64,000 bases of DNA from Burkholderia mayonis (GCF_001523745.2 NZ_CP013386.1:1426001-1490000), one strand, 5' to 3'; positions 16,589 through 26,340 are shown, counted from the stretch's first letter. Notes: generated from the sequence alone by a model not told the origin. Program-made: numbers and translations.

Positions 16589-18655
16589 TCACACTCGCGC
16601 CGGCACGACGAGCAGGCTCGCGAATCGAAACGCGTTGTCGCCGAGATCCGCGTTGCGCGCGATCCGCACGTAGTTCACACCGGGCGCGATCGGAAAGAGG
16701 TCGCTCGCATCGTAGTGGACGAACGCGCGACCGTCTTCGCCGAGCAGTGCAGGCCCGCCGTCGCGCGCGGCGAGCGTCGCCGAGCCGAGCACACGCTGCT
16801 TGTCCGGCGCGAGCAGCGTCAGGTTGACGAATGTGTCCGGTGCCGTCTTCACGTCCGCGAGCAGCGGCACGAGCCGGCACGCGATCGGCGCCGCGGTTCG
16901 ATTCGTCACGACGAACGTCAGGCACTTGCCGACCAGGATCGACTTGCCGATCATCACGTCCGGATAGCTCGTCGGCGCGCCGAACGTCGACGAATCCGCC
17001 GCGCTGAAGCCGCAGGTCAGATCGAGTTCGAGGCCGGTGTCGGCGCTGCGCAGTTCCGCGAGTTGCGCGGCCGACGTGTAGTGGCGCAGCGCCATGCCGC
17101 CGTACGGAAAACCATAGCCCGAGTCTTCGCGGCAGGTCTTGCCCGAATGCGTGCCCGGCTTCGTCAGGAATGCCGACACGAAATAGCCCGGCTCGAGCTT
17201 CGCCGCATTGCCGGGCGAATACGATTGCGTCGCGCCTGAGTCGTCGATCAGATCGAGCGCGTTGCCGTCCGCGTCGGTCGCAGCCGAGTAGCGCGCGCCC
17301 GCGCCGTCCTGCACTTGCAGCGCGCCGAGCAGCTGGACTGTGAGAAAGAGGTTGCGCGTATCGCGCGTCGCTGCCTTCCAGATAGCGCCGCGTCCGTCCG
17401 TCAATTCTCCTTTCGACTGATTCGCGGCGAACGCGCGTTGAATCGTGCGCAAGCCGCCCGACACGCCGTCGAAATCGCCCGTGCAGCCTTGCGCATCGAT
17501 GTACGTCGCGCGGCCGGCGCCGTCGACGAACGTCTGGTTCATCCGGACGACGAGCGGATCGCCGCCGTAGCCGCAATGGCATAGCGCGAGCAGGTCGGTC
17601 ACGTACGACGTGCGGGATGCGAGCGTCGCATCGGCCGTGTCGCGCACGACGTCGTTCGTGTAGATTTCCATCGAGTTTCGGAAGTCGATCTTCGTCTCGT
17701 TGAGCGTCGCGAAGTAGGTCTTCGCCGACGCGAGAAACTTCGCATAACCGAGCGTATGGAAGTTTCGGACGTAATCGTTCTTCTGCGCCGGATCGGCGAG
17801 CTTGCCCAGATGATTCACGAGCACCGCCTGCATGTCGTTCTGATACACATGGATCTTCTCGTGCATCTCGCGCAGCAGCGCGGCGATCGTATCGGGTGCG
17901 AGTGCGAGTTCGCGACGCATCGACAGATACGCGCTGTACATCGACAGCTGCGCGCTCGCCGCGAGCGCATGCATCGTCAGGCCCTGGTATTCGGAACCCT
18001 TGATGAGGAACAGCGGGATCTGCGCGGTGCAGATGCTCACGAACGCTTCGAATTTCGCGGTGATGTTCTCGATCATCGACGCGGAATAGGGCGGCGTCGC
18101 GCTTCGCGTGAAGTCGATGAAGTCCTGCAGCACGCGATTGATGCCCGTCAGCACCTGCCGCATGATCTCGACGTTGTTTTTCGAGATCGCTTCCGTCGCG
18201 ATGCGTCGGATCACGGCTTCTTCATCGGGCCCGCGCTCGAACAGCGCGTTCAATCGGTTGAACAGCAGGTTCAGCACTTCGCCGACGAACGGCCCGACGG
18301 CCGGAATGAACGACGCGAGCGCCTTGACCGCGACTTCGCCGAACGCGATGAGCCCCGGCAGCGTATTCGCCGACAGCGCCGCATCGACGACATCGGCGAT
18401 CGCGACCGCTGCCGGCTGATATTGCTCGATTTGCGTCTTGATGTCGCCGAGCTTCATCTTGAAGCCGGGAATCAGCAGGTCGTTTTCGTCGAACGCGTGG
18501 GGCGGCGCCGCGTTGCTCTCTGCAAGATCCGATGTGGTGGCGCGCGGCCCCGCCGCTTGCGTGCCGATGTCGTCGCCGCATGCGGCGAGAAGCGGCAGCA
18601 CCGCGCTGCATGCGCTGTACATCAGGAAGGCTCGTCGGTCGATTCGACGTGTCAT
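16589..18655 (-). CDS. Cry-like delta-endotoxin N-domain lipoprotein
   Basis: A 688-residue protein. The N-terminus (MTRRIDRRAFLMYS) carries a twin-arginine-like stretch, then a hydrophobic segment ending in a lipobox LLAAC with Cys26, so it is probably exported and lipidated. Residues about 75-290 look like the helical pore-forming domain of Bacillus Cry toxins. LPGLIAFGEVAVKALASFIP and GPFVGEVLNLLFNRLNALF match the first amphipathic helices. FVSICTAQIPLFLIKGSEYQ followed by ASAQLSMYSAYL matches the central helix with its conserved Gln/Ala pattern. The remaining ~390 residues are beta-rich with several Cys and no recognised domain. Bacillus Cry toxins have no lipid anchor, which is unusual here. 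The Shine-Dalgarno GGAG sits just upstream. It converges with the aminopeptidase gene. Target and role are unknown; the fold call is from pattern recognition. Confidence 0.72.
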   Translation of the reverse strand: MTRRIDRRAFLMYSACSAVLPLLAACGDDIGTQAAGPRATTSDLAESNAAPPHAFDENDLLIPGFKMKLGDIKTQIEQYQPAAVAIADVVDAALSANTLPGLIAFGEVAVKALASFIPAVGPFVGEVLNLLFNRLNALFERGPDEEAVIRRIATEAISKNNVEIMRQVLTGINRVLQDFIDFTRSATPPYSASMIENITAKFEAFVSICTAQIPLFLIKGSEYQGLTMHALAASAQLSMYSAYLSMRRELALAPDTIAALLREMHEKIHVYQNDMQAVLVNHLGKLADPAQKNDYVRNFHTLGYAKFLASAKTYFATLNETKIDFRNSMEIYTNDVVRDTADATLASRTSYVTDLLALCHCGYGGDPLVVRMNQTFVDGAGRATYIDAQGCTGDFDGVSGGLRTIQRAFAANQSKGELTDGRGAIWKAATRDTRNLFLTVQLLGALQVQDGAGARYSAATDADGNALDLIDDSGATQSYSPGNAAKLEPGYFVSAFLTKPGTHSGKTCREDSGYGFPYGGMALRHYTSAAQLAELRSADTGLELDLTCGFSAADSSTFGAPTSYPDVMIGKSILVGKCLTFVVTNRTAAPIACRLVPLLADVKTAPDTFVNLTLLAPDKQRVLGSATLAARDGGPALLGEDGRAFVHYDASDLFPIAPGVNYVRIARNADLGDNAFRFASLLVVPARV

Positions 18656-19031
18656 CGCGTCTCCGTGGAAAAATGGCGATGCAGTGCGCGGCCGGCGCGA
18701 TCGTGCGGATCGGCGGCTGCGAACATGCGGGCACCCGGCGTGCCGGGCAACGGGAGCGGATGTGGGGAGGAGGCGGTTCGGGCGCCGCCTGTGCGTCGAG
18801 CGAGGACGTCTCACGCGTCCTGTCGGATGGCCGAGCGTAGCATTTGCGTTCTCGGCTCGTCAATTTTCGGCGCGCTGTCGAACGACGTCGCCGAGTTCGT
18901 TAGTCAAGCTGACGATTGCTCGTCGAAGGGAGCGCAGACGCCGGTGCTTGCGTGATTCGCCGCGTACGGATGCATGACGGACCGGCGGCGCAACGCGCGC
19001 GGCCGATTCGGCGTGCACAGCGGCACGCGCG
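18656..19031. other. Spacer between the Cry-like gene and the TetR gene
   Basis: About 376 bp without a supported gene. It should contain the promoter of the Cry-like gene, because the TetR gene ends at 19032 on the same strand. No clear operator was seen. Confidence 0.45.
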
Positions 19032-19595
19032 TCATTTCTTCGGCGCGTCGCCGTCGAACGCTCGCATCGTGTATGCGAGCACCGAGCGCAGCACTTCGCT
19101 GCGGCGTTCGGGCGTCGCCATCGCGCGCGCGACGAGCACCGCGCCGATCGCCGCGCACCCGAGCGTCCACGCCGCTTCTTCATCGTGCAACGCACCCACG
19201 AGCGACGCCTGGAAGCGCTTGATCAGATTCTCGAACATCGCGCGGGTCGCGACGTCGGCGCGCGCAATCTCCGGGCCGAGCGCGGGCACCGGGCATCCGA
19301 GCTCCGGATGGTCGGCGTGTGCGGTGCTCAGATAGCCGCGCAGCACGGCGACGAGTTCGTCCTTCGAGCGGCCTTCGACCGTCGCGAGCACCTTCGACAT
19401 CTCGTGCTCGACGATCGCGCGCAGGAATTCCGGCTTCGATCTGAACTGCGAGTAGAACGCGCCCGTCGTCACGCCGGCCGCCGCGGTGAGCGCGTCCATC
19501 CCCGTGTTCGCGAAGCCGCTCTTCTTCGCGAGTGCGGCGCCCGCCTCGACGAGGCGCGCGCGGCTCGCCTCCTTGTGTTTCGGTGAATAGCGCAT
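19032..19595 (-). CDS. TetR-family transcriptional regulator
   Basis: A 187-residue repressor. The N-terminal HTH is clear (RARLVEAGAALAKKSGFANTGMDALTAAAGVTTGAFYSQFRSK, residues 12-54), with the FYSQF turn typical of TetR/AcrR proteins. The C-terminal ligand-binding helices contain the block HPELGCPVPALGPEIAR, found in the YcdC/NemR-like branch that often responds to reactive or xenobiotic compounds; the Cys101 there could act as a sensor, as it does in NemR (inference). It is divergently transcribed from the molybdopterin oxidoreductase, with two palindromes between them that are probably its operators. Confidence 0.93.
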   Translation of the reverse strand: MRYSPKHKEASRARLVEAGAALAKKSGFANTGMDALTAAAGVTTGAFYSQFRSKPEFLRAIVEHEMSKVLATVEGRSKDELVAVLRGYLSTAHADHPELGCPVPALGPEIARADVATRAMFENLIKRFQASLVGALHDEEAAWTLGCAAIGAVLVARAMATPERRSEVLRSVLAYTMRAFDGDAPKK

Positions 19596-19646
19596 GTCCG
19601 TTCCGTTTTCGAGGCTTTGATCGATTGACGTCGATCGAAGTATAGA

Positions 19647-19675
19647 ATAACGTCCGTTACCATAACGATCGTTAT
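19647..19675. promoter_or_regulatory. Two tandem TetR-type operators
   Basis: The perfect 14-bp palindrome ATAACGATCGTTAT (19662-19675) is preceded by a near-identical copy ATAACGTCCGTTAC (19647-19660) with one base changed in the outer arm. Their centres are 15 bp apart, about one and a half helical turns. They sit between divergent start codons (19595 and 19725), so one regulator could control both genes. The sequence is A+T-rich compared with its surroundings. Confidence 0.75.
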
Positions 19676-19724
19676 TATATGTTTCCCCAACCGTAGCCGG
19701 CCCGCCCGGCAGATGGAGCGTTCG

Positions 19725-22019
19725 ATGGCAACCGAGAAAACCGCCTGCATTCTGTGTTCGCGCAATTGCGGCCTCGAGGTCGTGATCGAAGCGGGCAAGT
19801 TCGCGAAGATACGCGGCGACGAAGCGCATCCGGTCTCGAAAGGCTATCTGTGCCAGAAGGCGGCGCGCCTCGCTTACTACCAACATCACGACGATCGCCT
19901 GACGCATCCGCTCAGGCGCGAGCCCGACGGCAGCTTTGTGCGCGTGACGTGGGACGAGGCGCTCGACGACATCGCGCAGCGCCTGCTCGCGCTGCGCGAG
20001 CGGCACGGCGGCGACGCGTTCGCGTTCGTGGGCGGCGGCGGGCAGGGCAATCACGTCGGCGGCGCGTACGGGCGGCAACTGCTCGCGGCGATGCGAAGCC
20101 GCTACGCGTATAACGCGCTCGGGCAGGAGAAGACCGGCGATTTCTGGCTCAACGGCCGGCTGTTCGGCCGTCAGGACTGCCACACGACCGAGGACATCGA
20201 GCATGCGGACTACGTGCTCATCGTCGGCGCGAATCCGTATCAGGCGCACGGCATTCCGAACGCGCGCGACACGCTGCGCGACATCAAGAAGGATCCGAAC
20301 CGGACGATGGTCGTCGTCGATCCGCGCCGCTCGGAGACGGCGAAGTTCGCCGATATCCATCTGCAGGTGCGGCCGGGGGCCGATGCGTATCTGATGAGCG
20401 CGATGCTCGCGATCATCGTGCGCGAAGGGTTGCACGACCGCGCGTTCATCGATCGGCATTGCCGCGGCTTCGAGCACGTCGAGCGCGCCCTTCTCGATGT
20501 GCCGATCGAAGACTACGCGCGCCGCGCGGACGTGCCGCTCGCGGACGTCGAGCGCGTCGCGCGCGGTTTCGCGACGGCGCGTGCGGCCTGCGTGCGCGTC
20601 GATCTCGGCATCCAGCACACGCTGCATACGACGCTCAACGGCTATCTCGAGAAGCTGCTGTATCTCGTCACCGGCCATTTCGGCAAGCGCGGCGGCAACA
20701 ATCTGCATACGTTCCTGCTGCCCATCATCGGCCATACCGACGAGCGCGTGCGCAAGCAAGGCAAGCCGCTCAAGCGGACCGCGCATCACGGAATGCATCC
20801 GATCGGGGGCATCTTCCCGCCGAACATCCTGCCCGACGAGATCGAGCATGCGGGCGAGAACCGCGTGCGCGCGGTGTTCGTCGACAGTGCGAATCCGCTC
20901 GTCACCTACGCGGACTCGAATGCGTATGAGCGCGCGTTTTCGAAGCTCGAGTTGCTTGTCGTCGTCGACGTCGCGTTGACCGAGACCGCGCGTCATGCGC
21001 ACTACGTGTTGCCCGCCGCGTCGCAGTTCGAGAAATGGGAGGCGACGGGTTTCAATCTCGAATTCCCGGCGAACGCGTTCCATCTGCGCCATCCGCTCTT
21101 CGCGCCGCTCGGCGAAGCGCTGCCCGAGCCGGAGATCTACACGCGGCTCCTCGAGAAGATGGGCGAGATTCCGCGCCGCTTTCCGCTTCTCGAGCGCGTC
21201 GCGCGGCTCGAGCCGAAGGCGTGCGCGCATCTCGTCTACCTGGGCGCGCTCGGCGTCGCGCTCGCGGCGAACAAGGGCTGGCGGCGCCATGCGGCGTCGG
21301 TCGTCTATCGGACGCTCGGCCGCGCGCTGCCGGACGGCGCGGCGAGCGTCGCGCCGATTCTGCCGCTCGCGATCGCATACGCGCAGCGGCATCGCGCGGC
21401 CGTGCGCCGCGCCGGACACCGCGGCAACCGGCTGACGCTCGGCGCCGCGCTGTTTCGGGCGATCGTCGAGCGGCGCTCGGGCACGCTGATGAGCGTGCAC
21501 GAATTCGACGAGATGTGGCGCTTCATTTGCCACGAAGACGGCCGCGTCCATCTGCACATTCCGGAGATGCTCGACGAGCTGCGCGCGCTCGAGACCGAGC
21601 CGCCGCCCGGCGCCGGCTATCCGTTCGTGCTGATGGCGGGGGAGCGGCGCGCGTACAACGCGAATCAGATCTATCGCGATCCGTCGTGGCGCAAGGTCGA
21701 TCCGCACGGCGCGCTGCGGATCCATCCGGACGATGCGGCGGCGCTCGGCGTCGCGGACGGCGGGAAGCTCGCGTGCGCGTCGGAGAAGGGAAGCATCGAG
21801 GTCGTCGCCGAGCTAGACGACAGCGTGCGGCGCGGGATGGTCACGCTGCCGCACGGCTACGGAATGCGCTACAAGGATGGCGCGCCGAGCGGTCCCGAGC
21901 TGAATCGCCTGACGTCGGGCGCGCATTGCGATCCGTTGTCGCGCACGCCCTATCACAAGCACGTGCCGGTGCATTTGCGGAAGGTCGAGGAAGTCGTATC
22001 GCAGGAGGTCGCCGCATGA
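19725..22019 (+). CDS. Molybdopterin-dependent oxidoreductase
   Basis: A 764-residue catalytic subunit of the DMSO-reductase superfamily. The N-terminal [12 protein letters not shown]...KGYLCQK region gives Cys-X2-Cys-X3-Cys-X26-Cys for a [4Fe-4S] cluster, followed by the molybdopterin-dinucleotide domains ([48 protein letters not shown]) and a C-terminal guanylate domain (about 620-760). No twin-arginine signal is present, so it is cytoplasmic. The substrate cannot be read from sequence; formate or a small sulfur/nitrogen compound would be normal for relatives. The start at 19725 has a good GGAG Shine-Dalgarno 6 nt upstream; an in-frame ATG at 19713 does not. It overlaps the ferredoxin gene by 4 nt. 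Confidence 0.9.
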   Translation: MATEKTACILCSRNCGLEVVIEAGKFAKIRGDEAHPVSKGYLCQKAARLAYYQHHDDRLTHPLRREPDGSFVRVTWDEALDDIAQRLLALRERHGGDAFAFVGGGGQGNHVGGAYGRQLLAAMRSRYAYNALGQEKTGDFWLNGRLFGRQDCHTTEDIEHADYVLIVGANPYQAHGIPNARDTLRDIKKDPNRTMVVVDPRRSETAKFADIHLQVRPGADAYLMSAMLAIIVREGLHDRAFIDRHCRGFEHVERALLDVPIEDYARRADVPLADVERVARGFATARAACVRVDLGIQHTLHTTLNGYLEKLLYLVTGHFGKRGGNNLHTFLLPIIGHTDERVRKQGKPLKRTAHHGMHPIGGIFPPNILPDEIEHAGENRVRAVFVDSANPLVTYADSNAYERAFSKLELLVVVDVALTETARHAHYVLPAASQFEKWEATGFNLEFPANAFHLRHPLFAPLGEALPEPEIYTRLLEKMGEIPRRFPLLERVARLEPKACAHLVYLGALGVALAANKGWRRHAASVVYRTLGRALPDGAASVAPILPLAIAYAQRHRAAVRRAGHRGNRLTLGAALFRAIVERRSGTLMSVHEFDEMWRFICHEDGRVHLHIPEMLDELRALETEPPPGAGYPFVLMAGERRAYNANQIYRDPSWRKVDPHGALRIHPDDAAALGVADGGKLACASEKGSIEVVAELDDSVRRGMVTLPHGYGMRYKDGAPSGPELNRLTSGAHCDPLSRTPYHKHVPVHLRKVEEVVSQEVAA

Positions 22020-22354
22020 CGTTCGTCGTTCTGGAAGCGTGCATCCGGTGCAAGCACACCGACTGCGTCGAGATTTGTCCGGTCGACTGTTTTTACGAGG
22101 GGCCCAATTTCCTCGTGATCAATCCGGACGAATGTATCGATTGCGCGCTTTGCGAATCGGCATGCCCGGTCGACGCCATTCGCGCCGACAGCGAAGTGCC
22201 GGCGAATCAGCAGGCGTTCATCGCCCTGAATGCCGAGCTGGCCGCGCATCCCAATTGGACGAGGATCACCAGCAAGCGAGCCCCATTGGCCGATCACGAG
22301 CAATGGAAGGGCGTGCCGGGCAAGTTGGCATGGTTGGTCCGCAATGAGGATTGA
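22016..22354 (+). CDS. fdxA: Seven-iron ferredoxin (FdxA type)
   Basis: A 112-residue electron carrier. The first cluster region has Cys9, Cys12, Cys17 and Cys21-Pro ([17 protein letters not shown]); the second has Cys40, Cys43, Cys46 and Cys50-Pro ([16 protein letters not shown]). The spacing, with an extended first motif and a long C-terminal tail, is that of 7Fe/8Fe ferredoxins such as Azotobacter FdI. The ATGA overlap with the molybdoenzyme gene implies translational coupling, so it is probably the electron partner of that enzyme. Housekeeping fdxA is usually elsewhere; the symbol is given by family. Confidence 0.88.
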   Translation: MTFVVLEACIRCKHTDCVEICPVDCFYEGPNFLVINPDECIDCALCESACPVDAIRADSEVPANQQAFIALNAELAAHPNWTRITSKRAPLADHEQWKGVPGKLAWLVRNED

Positions 22355-22690
22355 GCGGCTGGGTGTTCGATGCGGTCGACGCATCGGGCGGCGACTGCCG
22401 TCGCCTCCGATCGGGACGTTCATCGAAGGTCCGGAAGGATGGCGCTTGCTTACCGGGCGACGCCGGGCGAGCGGATTCGGAATTCGGAATAGCTTCTTTG
22501 CGGCAGTGTTGTCCCGTAATGGATACGGCGGTCTGCCGGCGGATGCTCTCGTTCGACTCGACCTTGCGCCGACATACGGCGACTGTTCACATCCGCTCAA
22601 TCGATGGGCGCTTGCTGCGTTTATCGGCTTCCCGGTTCGAGCGACATTCGTAGGCAATGAGCCTGATTCTTCAACCCACGTGACGTGACT
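22355..22690. other. Gene-free spacer before the DUF2306 gene
   Basis: About 336 bp. Short open frames exist on both strands but have no ribosome binding site or recognisable product. It marks a change to lower G+C and a different codon style, which continues through the next two genes. The DUF2306 promoter is presumably here. Confidence 0.45.
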
Positions 22691-24247
22691 ATGGCGCAAA
22701 AGGAAGCATCGATGCGGTTCTGGGGCGGTTTGGGAAACATGCTGTCACTCGGCTTCATCCTGAGCATCGTGGTGGCGATGGGGTTGTCGGGATGGATCGC
22801 GCTGCAGGAAGGCACTCATCGCTTCATGTTGCCGTTCACGACGGAAAATGCGGTCCAGCGGATCACGGATGCCGTGAGCGTCGCACGGGCCGAGCCCACG
22901 CTCGAGAGGCTCTCCGGCGTCAGCGACGAATTGTGGGCGTTGTCCCTGTTCTCGACGGCCAAGCGATTCACCGATTCGAAGCTGATGGAGCAAGGCATCT
23001 ATTACGCCACGATGCCTAAGTCCAATCAGGTCGCCATCGCGGTGCACGTCCTGTTCAGCGTGTTTTGCGTGATGTTCGGCGGACTGCAATTCTGGCCTGC
23101 GTTCCGAAAGCGTTTCATGAAGGTGCATCGAGGCATCGGTGCGATTTACATCGCAACCGTGCCTGTCGCCGTGGTGGCGGCACTATGCTACATGGCGTTG
23201 ACGCCGCCGCATCACATCTACGATCACCTGGTTGCCTGGGTCGCCCTATGGATATTCGGGGTGCTTGCTTTGGTTTCCATCACGATGGCGATACGGGCCC
23301 TCAAGGCGCGCCGTATCTTCGAGCATCAGGCCTGGATGGCGCTGTCGTTCGGCTGTCTGCTGGTCGCGCCGTTGTTGCGCCTCGATTGGGCATTGTTGGT
23401 GCCGTTCTTTCCCGACATCGATCAGGAAACCCTGAACCTGGTCACCATGGGGCTCATGTTGCCCGAAGTGCTGTTGATCGTGTACGGGCTGGTATTGGTG
23501 AATCGGCAATACGCGAGACCCATGAAGCAGCGCGCCGCTGCGGCCATGGCCGATCTCGGGGCGGCATTGTATCTGCGGTCGATGCCGTTGATTTACGGTA
23601 TCGCGGCGGCCTTGCTCGCTTTCAACGTGATGTTCTACGTCGTGGGCCACGGCATGTCGAGCATCGAGGTGGCCTCGGCGCTGGTGCCTGCCGCGTTGAT
23701 CATGCGTGAACAGTCGGTGCTCATGGCTCACCCGATGATCGCGGCCGGATTTGCCGTTGCCTGCGGACTGGCGTTTCCCGCGGCTGCGCTTACGCTGAAA
23801 CAGTGCTTGAGTCGAGCCGACGAAGCTGCCGGGGCGTCTCGGGGCGCTACGAGCCTGTTGACGCCCTGGCTGGCGTTGGCGGCGGGGATCTCGTCTTGTT
23901 TCCTGGGCTGGCGCATGGGCCTGGCTCCTCACAACGTATGGCTGTCGGGCGGAACGATGTACACGGTAAACGGCCTGGTCATTGCCGGTTTCGGCGCCTT
24001 GCTGTTGATGGCGCGAAGCAATCGCAAGCAGGCGTTGATGAAGGAGAGCTTGGTTTTCCTGCTTTGCCTGCTGCCTTTCCCGGCGCTCTTTTTCCTTACG
24101 CTGCAGATCGTGAGCTGGCTTCACTTGCCGGCGGATTACATCGCGGCCGGCCAGGGTTTCGTGCTGCCCGCGGGCGCGAGCGGATCGTTGCTGTTTGTCG
24201 CCATCATCCACGTGGTGTATGGCCAGGCGACGCGTGAGCACAATTAG
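22691..24247 (+). CDS. DUF2306 polytopic membrane protein
   Basis: A 518-residue inner-membrane protein with about 12 hydrophobic segments (first at 15-40, last near 490-510). The middle part resembles DUF2306: a helix pair carrying KVHRGIGAIYIATV and the later FEHQAWMALSFG, where the two conserved His-containing motifs typical of this family occur. Between the first and second segments is a ~70-residue soluble loop. Function of the family is not established; conserved buried His suggests cofactor or metal binding. It is 260 nt upstream of an epoxide-hydrolase-like gene on the same strand. Codon use is less G+C-biased than that of the neighbours. Confidence 0.75.
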   Translation: MAQKEASMRFWGGLGNMLSLGFILSIVVAMGLSGWIALQEGTHRFMLPFTTENAVQRITDAVSVARAEPTLERLSGVSDELWALSLFSTAKRFTDSKLMEQGIYYATMPKSNQVAIAVHVLFSVFCVMFGGLQFWPAFRKRFMKVHRGIGAIYIATVPVAVVAALCYMALTPPHHIYDHLVAWVALWIFGVLALVSITMAIRALKARRIFEHQAWMALSFGCLLVAPLLRLDWALLVPFFPDIDQETLNLVTMGLMLPEVLLIVYGLVLVNRQYARPMKQRAAAAMADLGAALYLRSMPLIYGIAAALLAFNVMFYVVGHGMSSIEVASALVPAALIMREQSVLMAHPMIAAGFAVACGLAFPAAALTLKQCLSRADEAAGASRGATSLLTPWLALAAGISSCFLGWRMGLAPHNVWLSGGTMYTVNGLVIAGFGALLLMARSNRKQALMKESLVFLLCLLPFPALFFLTLQIVSWLHLPADYIAAGQGFVLPAGASGSLLFVAIIHVVYGQATREHN

Positions 24248-24508
24248 GCTGACCCGGTTCGATTTGCCCGGATTGGGGCTGGGCCGTGGCGGTGCGCCGC
24301 TTCGCCGCGCATCGTGGTGGCGGGCCCGGTGTGGATAGATGCTGGAGGCGGCTGCGGTTGACGAAGCGATCGCAGTCGCATGCCGCTCCGGCGAGCGCCC
24401 ATTCGTCGATTCGTCGACGGCGCCGGGCGCGAGATGTGAGTCGGGCCGAATCGTGGGCTTGTCGATTTGTCGGAGCCTGTCATCCAAGCTTGCACAGGAA
24501 TGTTACCC

Positions 24509-25438
24509 ATGCGCGAACCAGATCTGTTTGTTCAGTCGTCGGGCGTCGAGATCGCCGTTTATACCTGGGGCGATCGGCCAAGCAGCGCGCGCCCGACAGA
24601 GGTGCTGGTGCTGGCGCACGGCTTTCCCGACCGCGCTCTGTTCTGGGAGCAAGTGGCCGATGTGCTGAAAGAGGATTTTTACGTCGTGGCGTACGACATG
24701 CGAGGCTGCGCCAATTCAACCCATATCACCGGTTCGAGACACTACAAGTTCGAGTTGCTGCTTGCCGATCTCTATGCGGTGATAGACGTGGTCAGTCTCA
24801 CCCAAAAGGTTCACCTGGTCGGGCACGACTGGGGCGGGATCTACGGCTGGAACGCGATCACCGACGCGGACGGCATACGGCGCATCGCGTCATTCACCAC
24901 CATGTCGCCCAGCCTGGAACAGGTCGGCTTCTATTTGCGGCGCCGCATGCTGAGGCCGACTCCGCGCAATCTCGCGCAGTTGTTCGGTCAGTTGCGTCGC
25001 AACAGCCTGATGACGTTCTTCACGCTGCCGCTATTGCCCGAGCTGTTGTTTCACAGTGGCCTGGGCACGGTGATGTTTCGCATGTTGATCAACCGTTACG
25101 AGCCTCGAATCCGTTTCCGGAAAAACGAAGGCGTAGAAGGCGACGCCATTCGCTACCTCGGAATTTATCGGGCCAATCTGCTACAGCGCACATTGCTGCC
25201 GAAGAAGGCGATCACTCCGGTGCCGGTGCATGTGCTGACGGCGATTCACGATCCGTTTTTACCTCCACGCGTATTCGAGCGCAGCCATGAATGGGCGACG
25301 CAATACAGTCAATCGCCGGTGGACGCGGCACATTGGGCGCCGCTGAGCCGTCCGTTGGAGATGGCGGAAGCGATTCGCTCTTTTGTGCGCACGAACCGGC
25401 AGGCGCAAGAGGGGCTTGGGCAGGTGAGCGCCAAGTGA
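24509..25438 (+). CDS. Alpha/beta hydrolase, epoxide-hydrolase-like
   Basis: A 309-residue cytoplasmic hydrolase. HGFP (37-40) is the oxyanion motif; GHDWGG puts Asp107 at the nucleophile elbow, the arrangement of epoxide hydrolases and haloalkane dehalogenases rather than Ser esterases. Asp248 (AIHDPF) and His275 (AHWAP) complete a plausible triad. The C-terminal pattern is close to EphD-type mycobacterial epoxide hydrolases, but no attached reductase domain is present. The start at 24509 is chosen for its AGGA Shine-Dalgarno 9 nt upstream; an in-frame TTG at 24467 is possible. Substrate unknown. The nearby DUF2306 gene is the only obvious partner. Confidence 0.85.
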   Translation: MREPDLFVQSSGVEIAVYTWGDRPSSARPTEVLVLAHGFPDRALFWEQVADVLKEDFYVVAYDMRGCANSTHITGSRHYKFELLLADLYAVIDVVSLTQKVHLVGHDWGGIYGWNAITDADGIRRIASFTTMSPSLEQVGFYLRRRMLRPTPRNLAQLFGQLRRNSLMTFFTLPLLPELLFHSGLGTVMFRMLINRYEPRIRFRKNEGVEGDAIRYLGIYRANLLQRTLLPKKAITPVPVHVLTAIHDPFLPPRVFERSHEWATQYSQSPVDAAHWAPLSRPLEMAEAIRSFVRTNRQAQEGLGQVSAK

Positions 25439-25877
25439 TTCGAGGCGGCTTTCGGGCGGGCGGACGGTTGCGGTGAGCACCTGGCGCGCCTGTCGGCCTG
25501 GCCGGCTTTTGCTGCAAAGCCCGCAACGGGTTTCGCACCGCCGCGCGCCGGATTCCGGCTGATCGCGCGACGGCAAGTGTCTTCTTGTATTTTTCGGCAG
25601 ACCCGACGCATTCGCATGGCCGCGCGGGCGCCGCTTGAGTGCTCCGGCGCTACCGGCGGCTTGCCGTATTTTCTCCCGACATTCGATGCGACCGTGGCTC
25701 TGGTGGCCGCCCGCGGCCGGTGCGGGCCGAACGGCGGCGCGCCCGCCCGAATGTAACGAAAAGTTAGCGATTCGATTGCGATGCGATGCCGCGCATCAGT
25801 TCTTACAAACTTGAAATATGCGGCGCAGACGGTTCCCGCTATAGTCGAATCCAACGAATCAACCAGAAGGGGAGTCC
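25439..25877. other. Gene-free spacer before the Pro-rich exported protein
   Basis: About 440 bp without a supported gene. The last 100 bp are AT-rich with TTGAAA- and TATAGT-like boxes, but their spacing (about 23 nt) is not ideal, so no promoter is called. A strong Shine-Dalgarno (AAGGGGAG) precedes the gene at 25878. Confidence 0.45.
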
Positions 25878-26228
25878 ATGAAAACCTTGCGTGCTGCCTC
25901 GCTCGTGGCCGGTTTCGCCGCGCTGCTCGCATCCGGCGCTGCGCTGGCAGGCGTCAGTGTCGGGATCAACGTCGGCGTGCCTGCGCCCGTCTACGTCGCG
26001 CCGGCGCCCGTATATGCGCCGCCGCCGCCCGTCGTGTACCAGCCGGCTCCCGTCTACGCGCCGGCTCCGGTCTATGTGCCCGCGCCGTCGATCGTGATCG
26101 GCTGGCACGGCGATCGTTACTGGGATGGCCGCCGCTACTGGGGCCGCGACGAGTGGTATCGCCATCGCGGTCGCGATGGGGACCGCGGCCACTGGGACAA
26201 CGGCCGCCACAACGGCTGGCGTCACTGA
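25878..26228 (+). CDS. Exported proline-rich protein
   Basis: A 116-residue protein with a Sec signal peptide (cleavage near Ala-Leu-Ala at residue 24). The mature part begins with a repetitive Pro/Ala/Val/Tyr segment (about 33-73; APAPVY-type units), then a Trp/Arg/Gly/Asp-rich, strongly charged end with RYWDGRRYWGRDEWYRHRG. Short proteins with a Pro-Val-Tyr arm and a Trp-Arg-rich tail are frequent in Burkholderia; their role is unknown, probably in the periplasm or cell surface. A good ribosome binding site supports the start. No partner is evident; fabI converges on it. Confidence 0.8.
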   Translation: MKTLRAASLVAGFAALLASGAALAGVSVGINVGVPAPVYVAPAPVYAPPPPVVYQPAPVYAPAPVYVPAPSIVIGWHGDRYWDGRRYWGRDEWYRHRGRDGDRGHWDNGRHNGWRH

Positions 26229-26312
26229 TTCCGTTGCCCGTCGGGCCGCGCACCGGCCGGCGCGCCGAGCGACGCGCGACGCGCGACGCATCGCTGCGAT
26301 GGGCGAACCATG

Positions 26313-26340
26313 AAAAAAACCGCCCGGGGAACGGGCGGTT
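26313..26340 (-). terminator. fabI terminator
   Basis: Read on the minus strand, the stem AACCGCCC/GGGCGGTT ends in a run of seven T residues. It lies about 115 nt past the fabI stop. It has no T-run in the plus direction, so it serves fabI. Confidence 0.85.

Noticed and set aside
19032..21725. Very long open frame on the minus strand through the molybdoenzyme gene
   Set aside because: Only its last part is the TetR gene. The rest is antisense to the molybdoenzyme and reflects high G+C at third positions.
22345..22690. Small open frames after the ferredoxin gene
   Set aside because: No ribosome binding sites, no similarity and no coherent codon bias.
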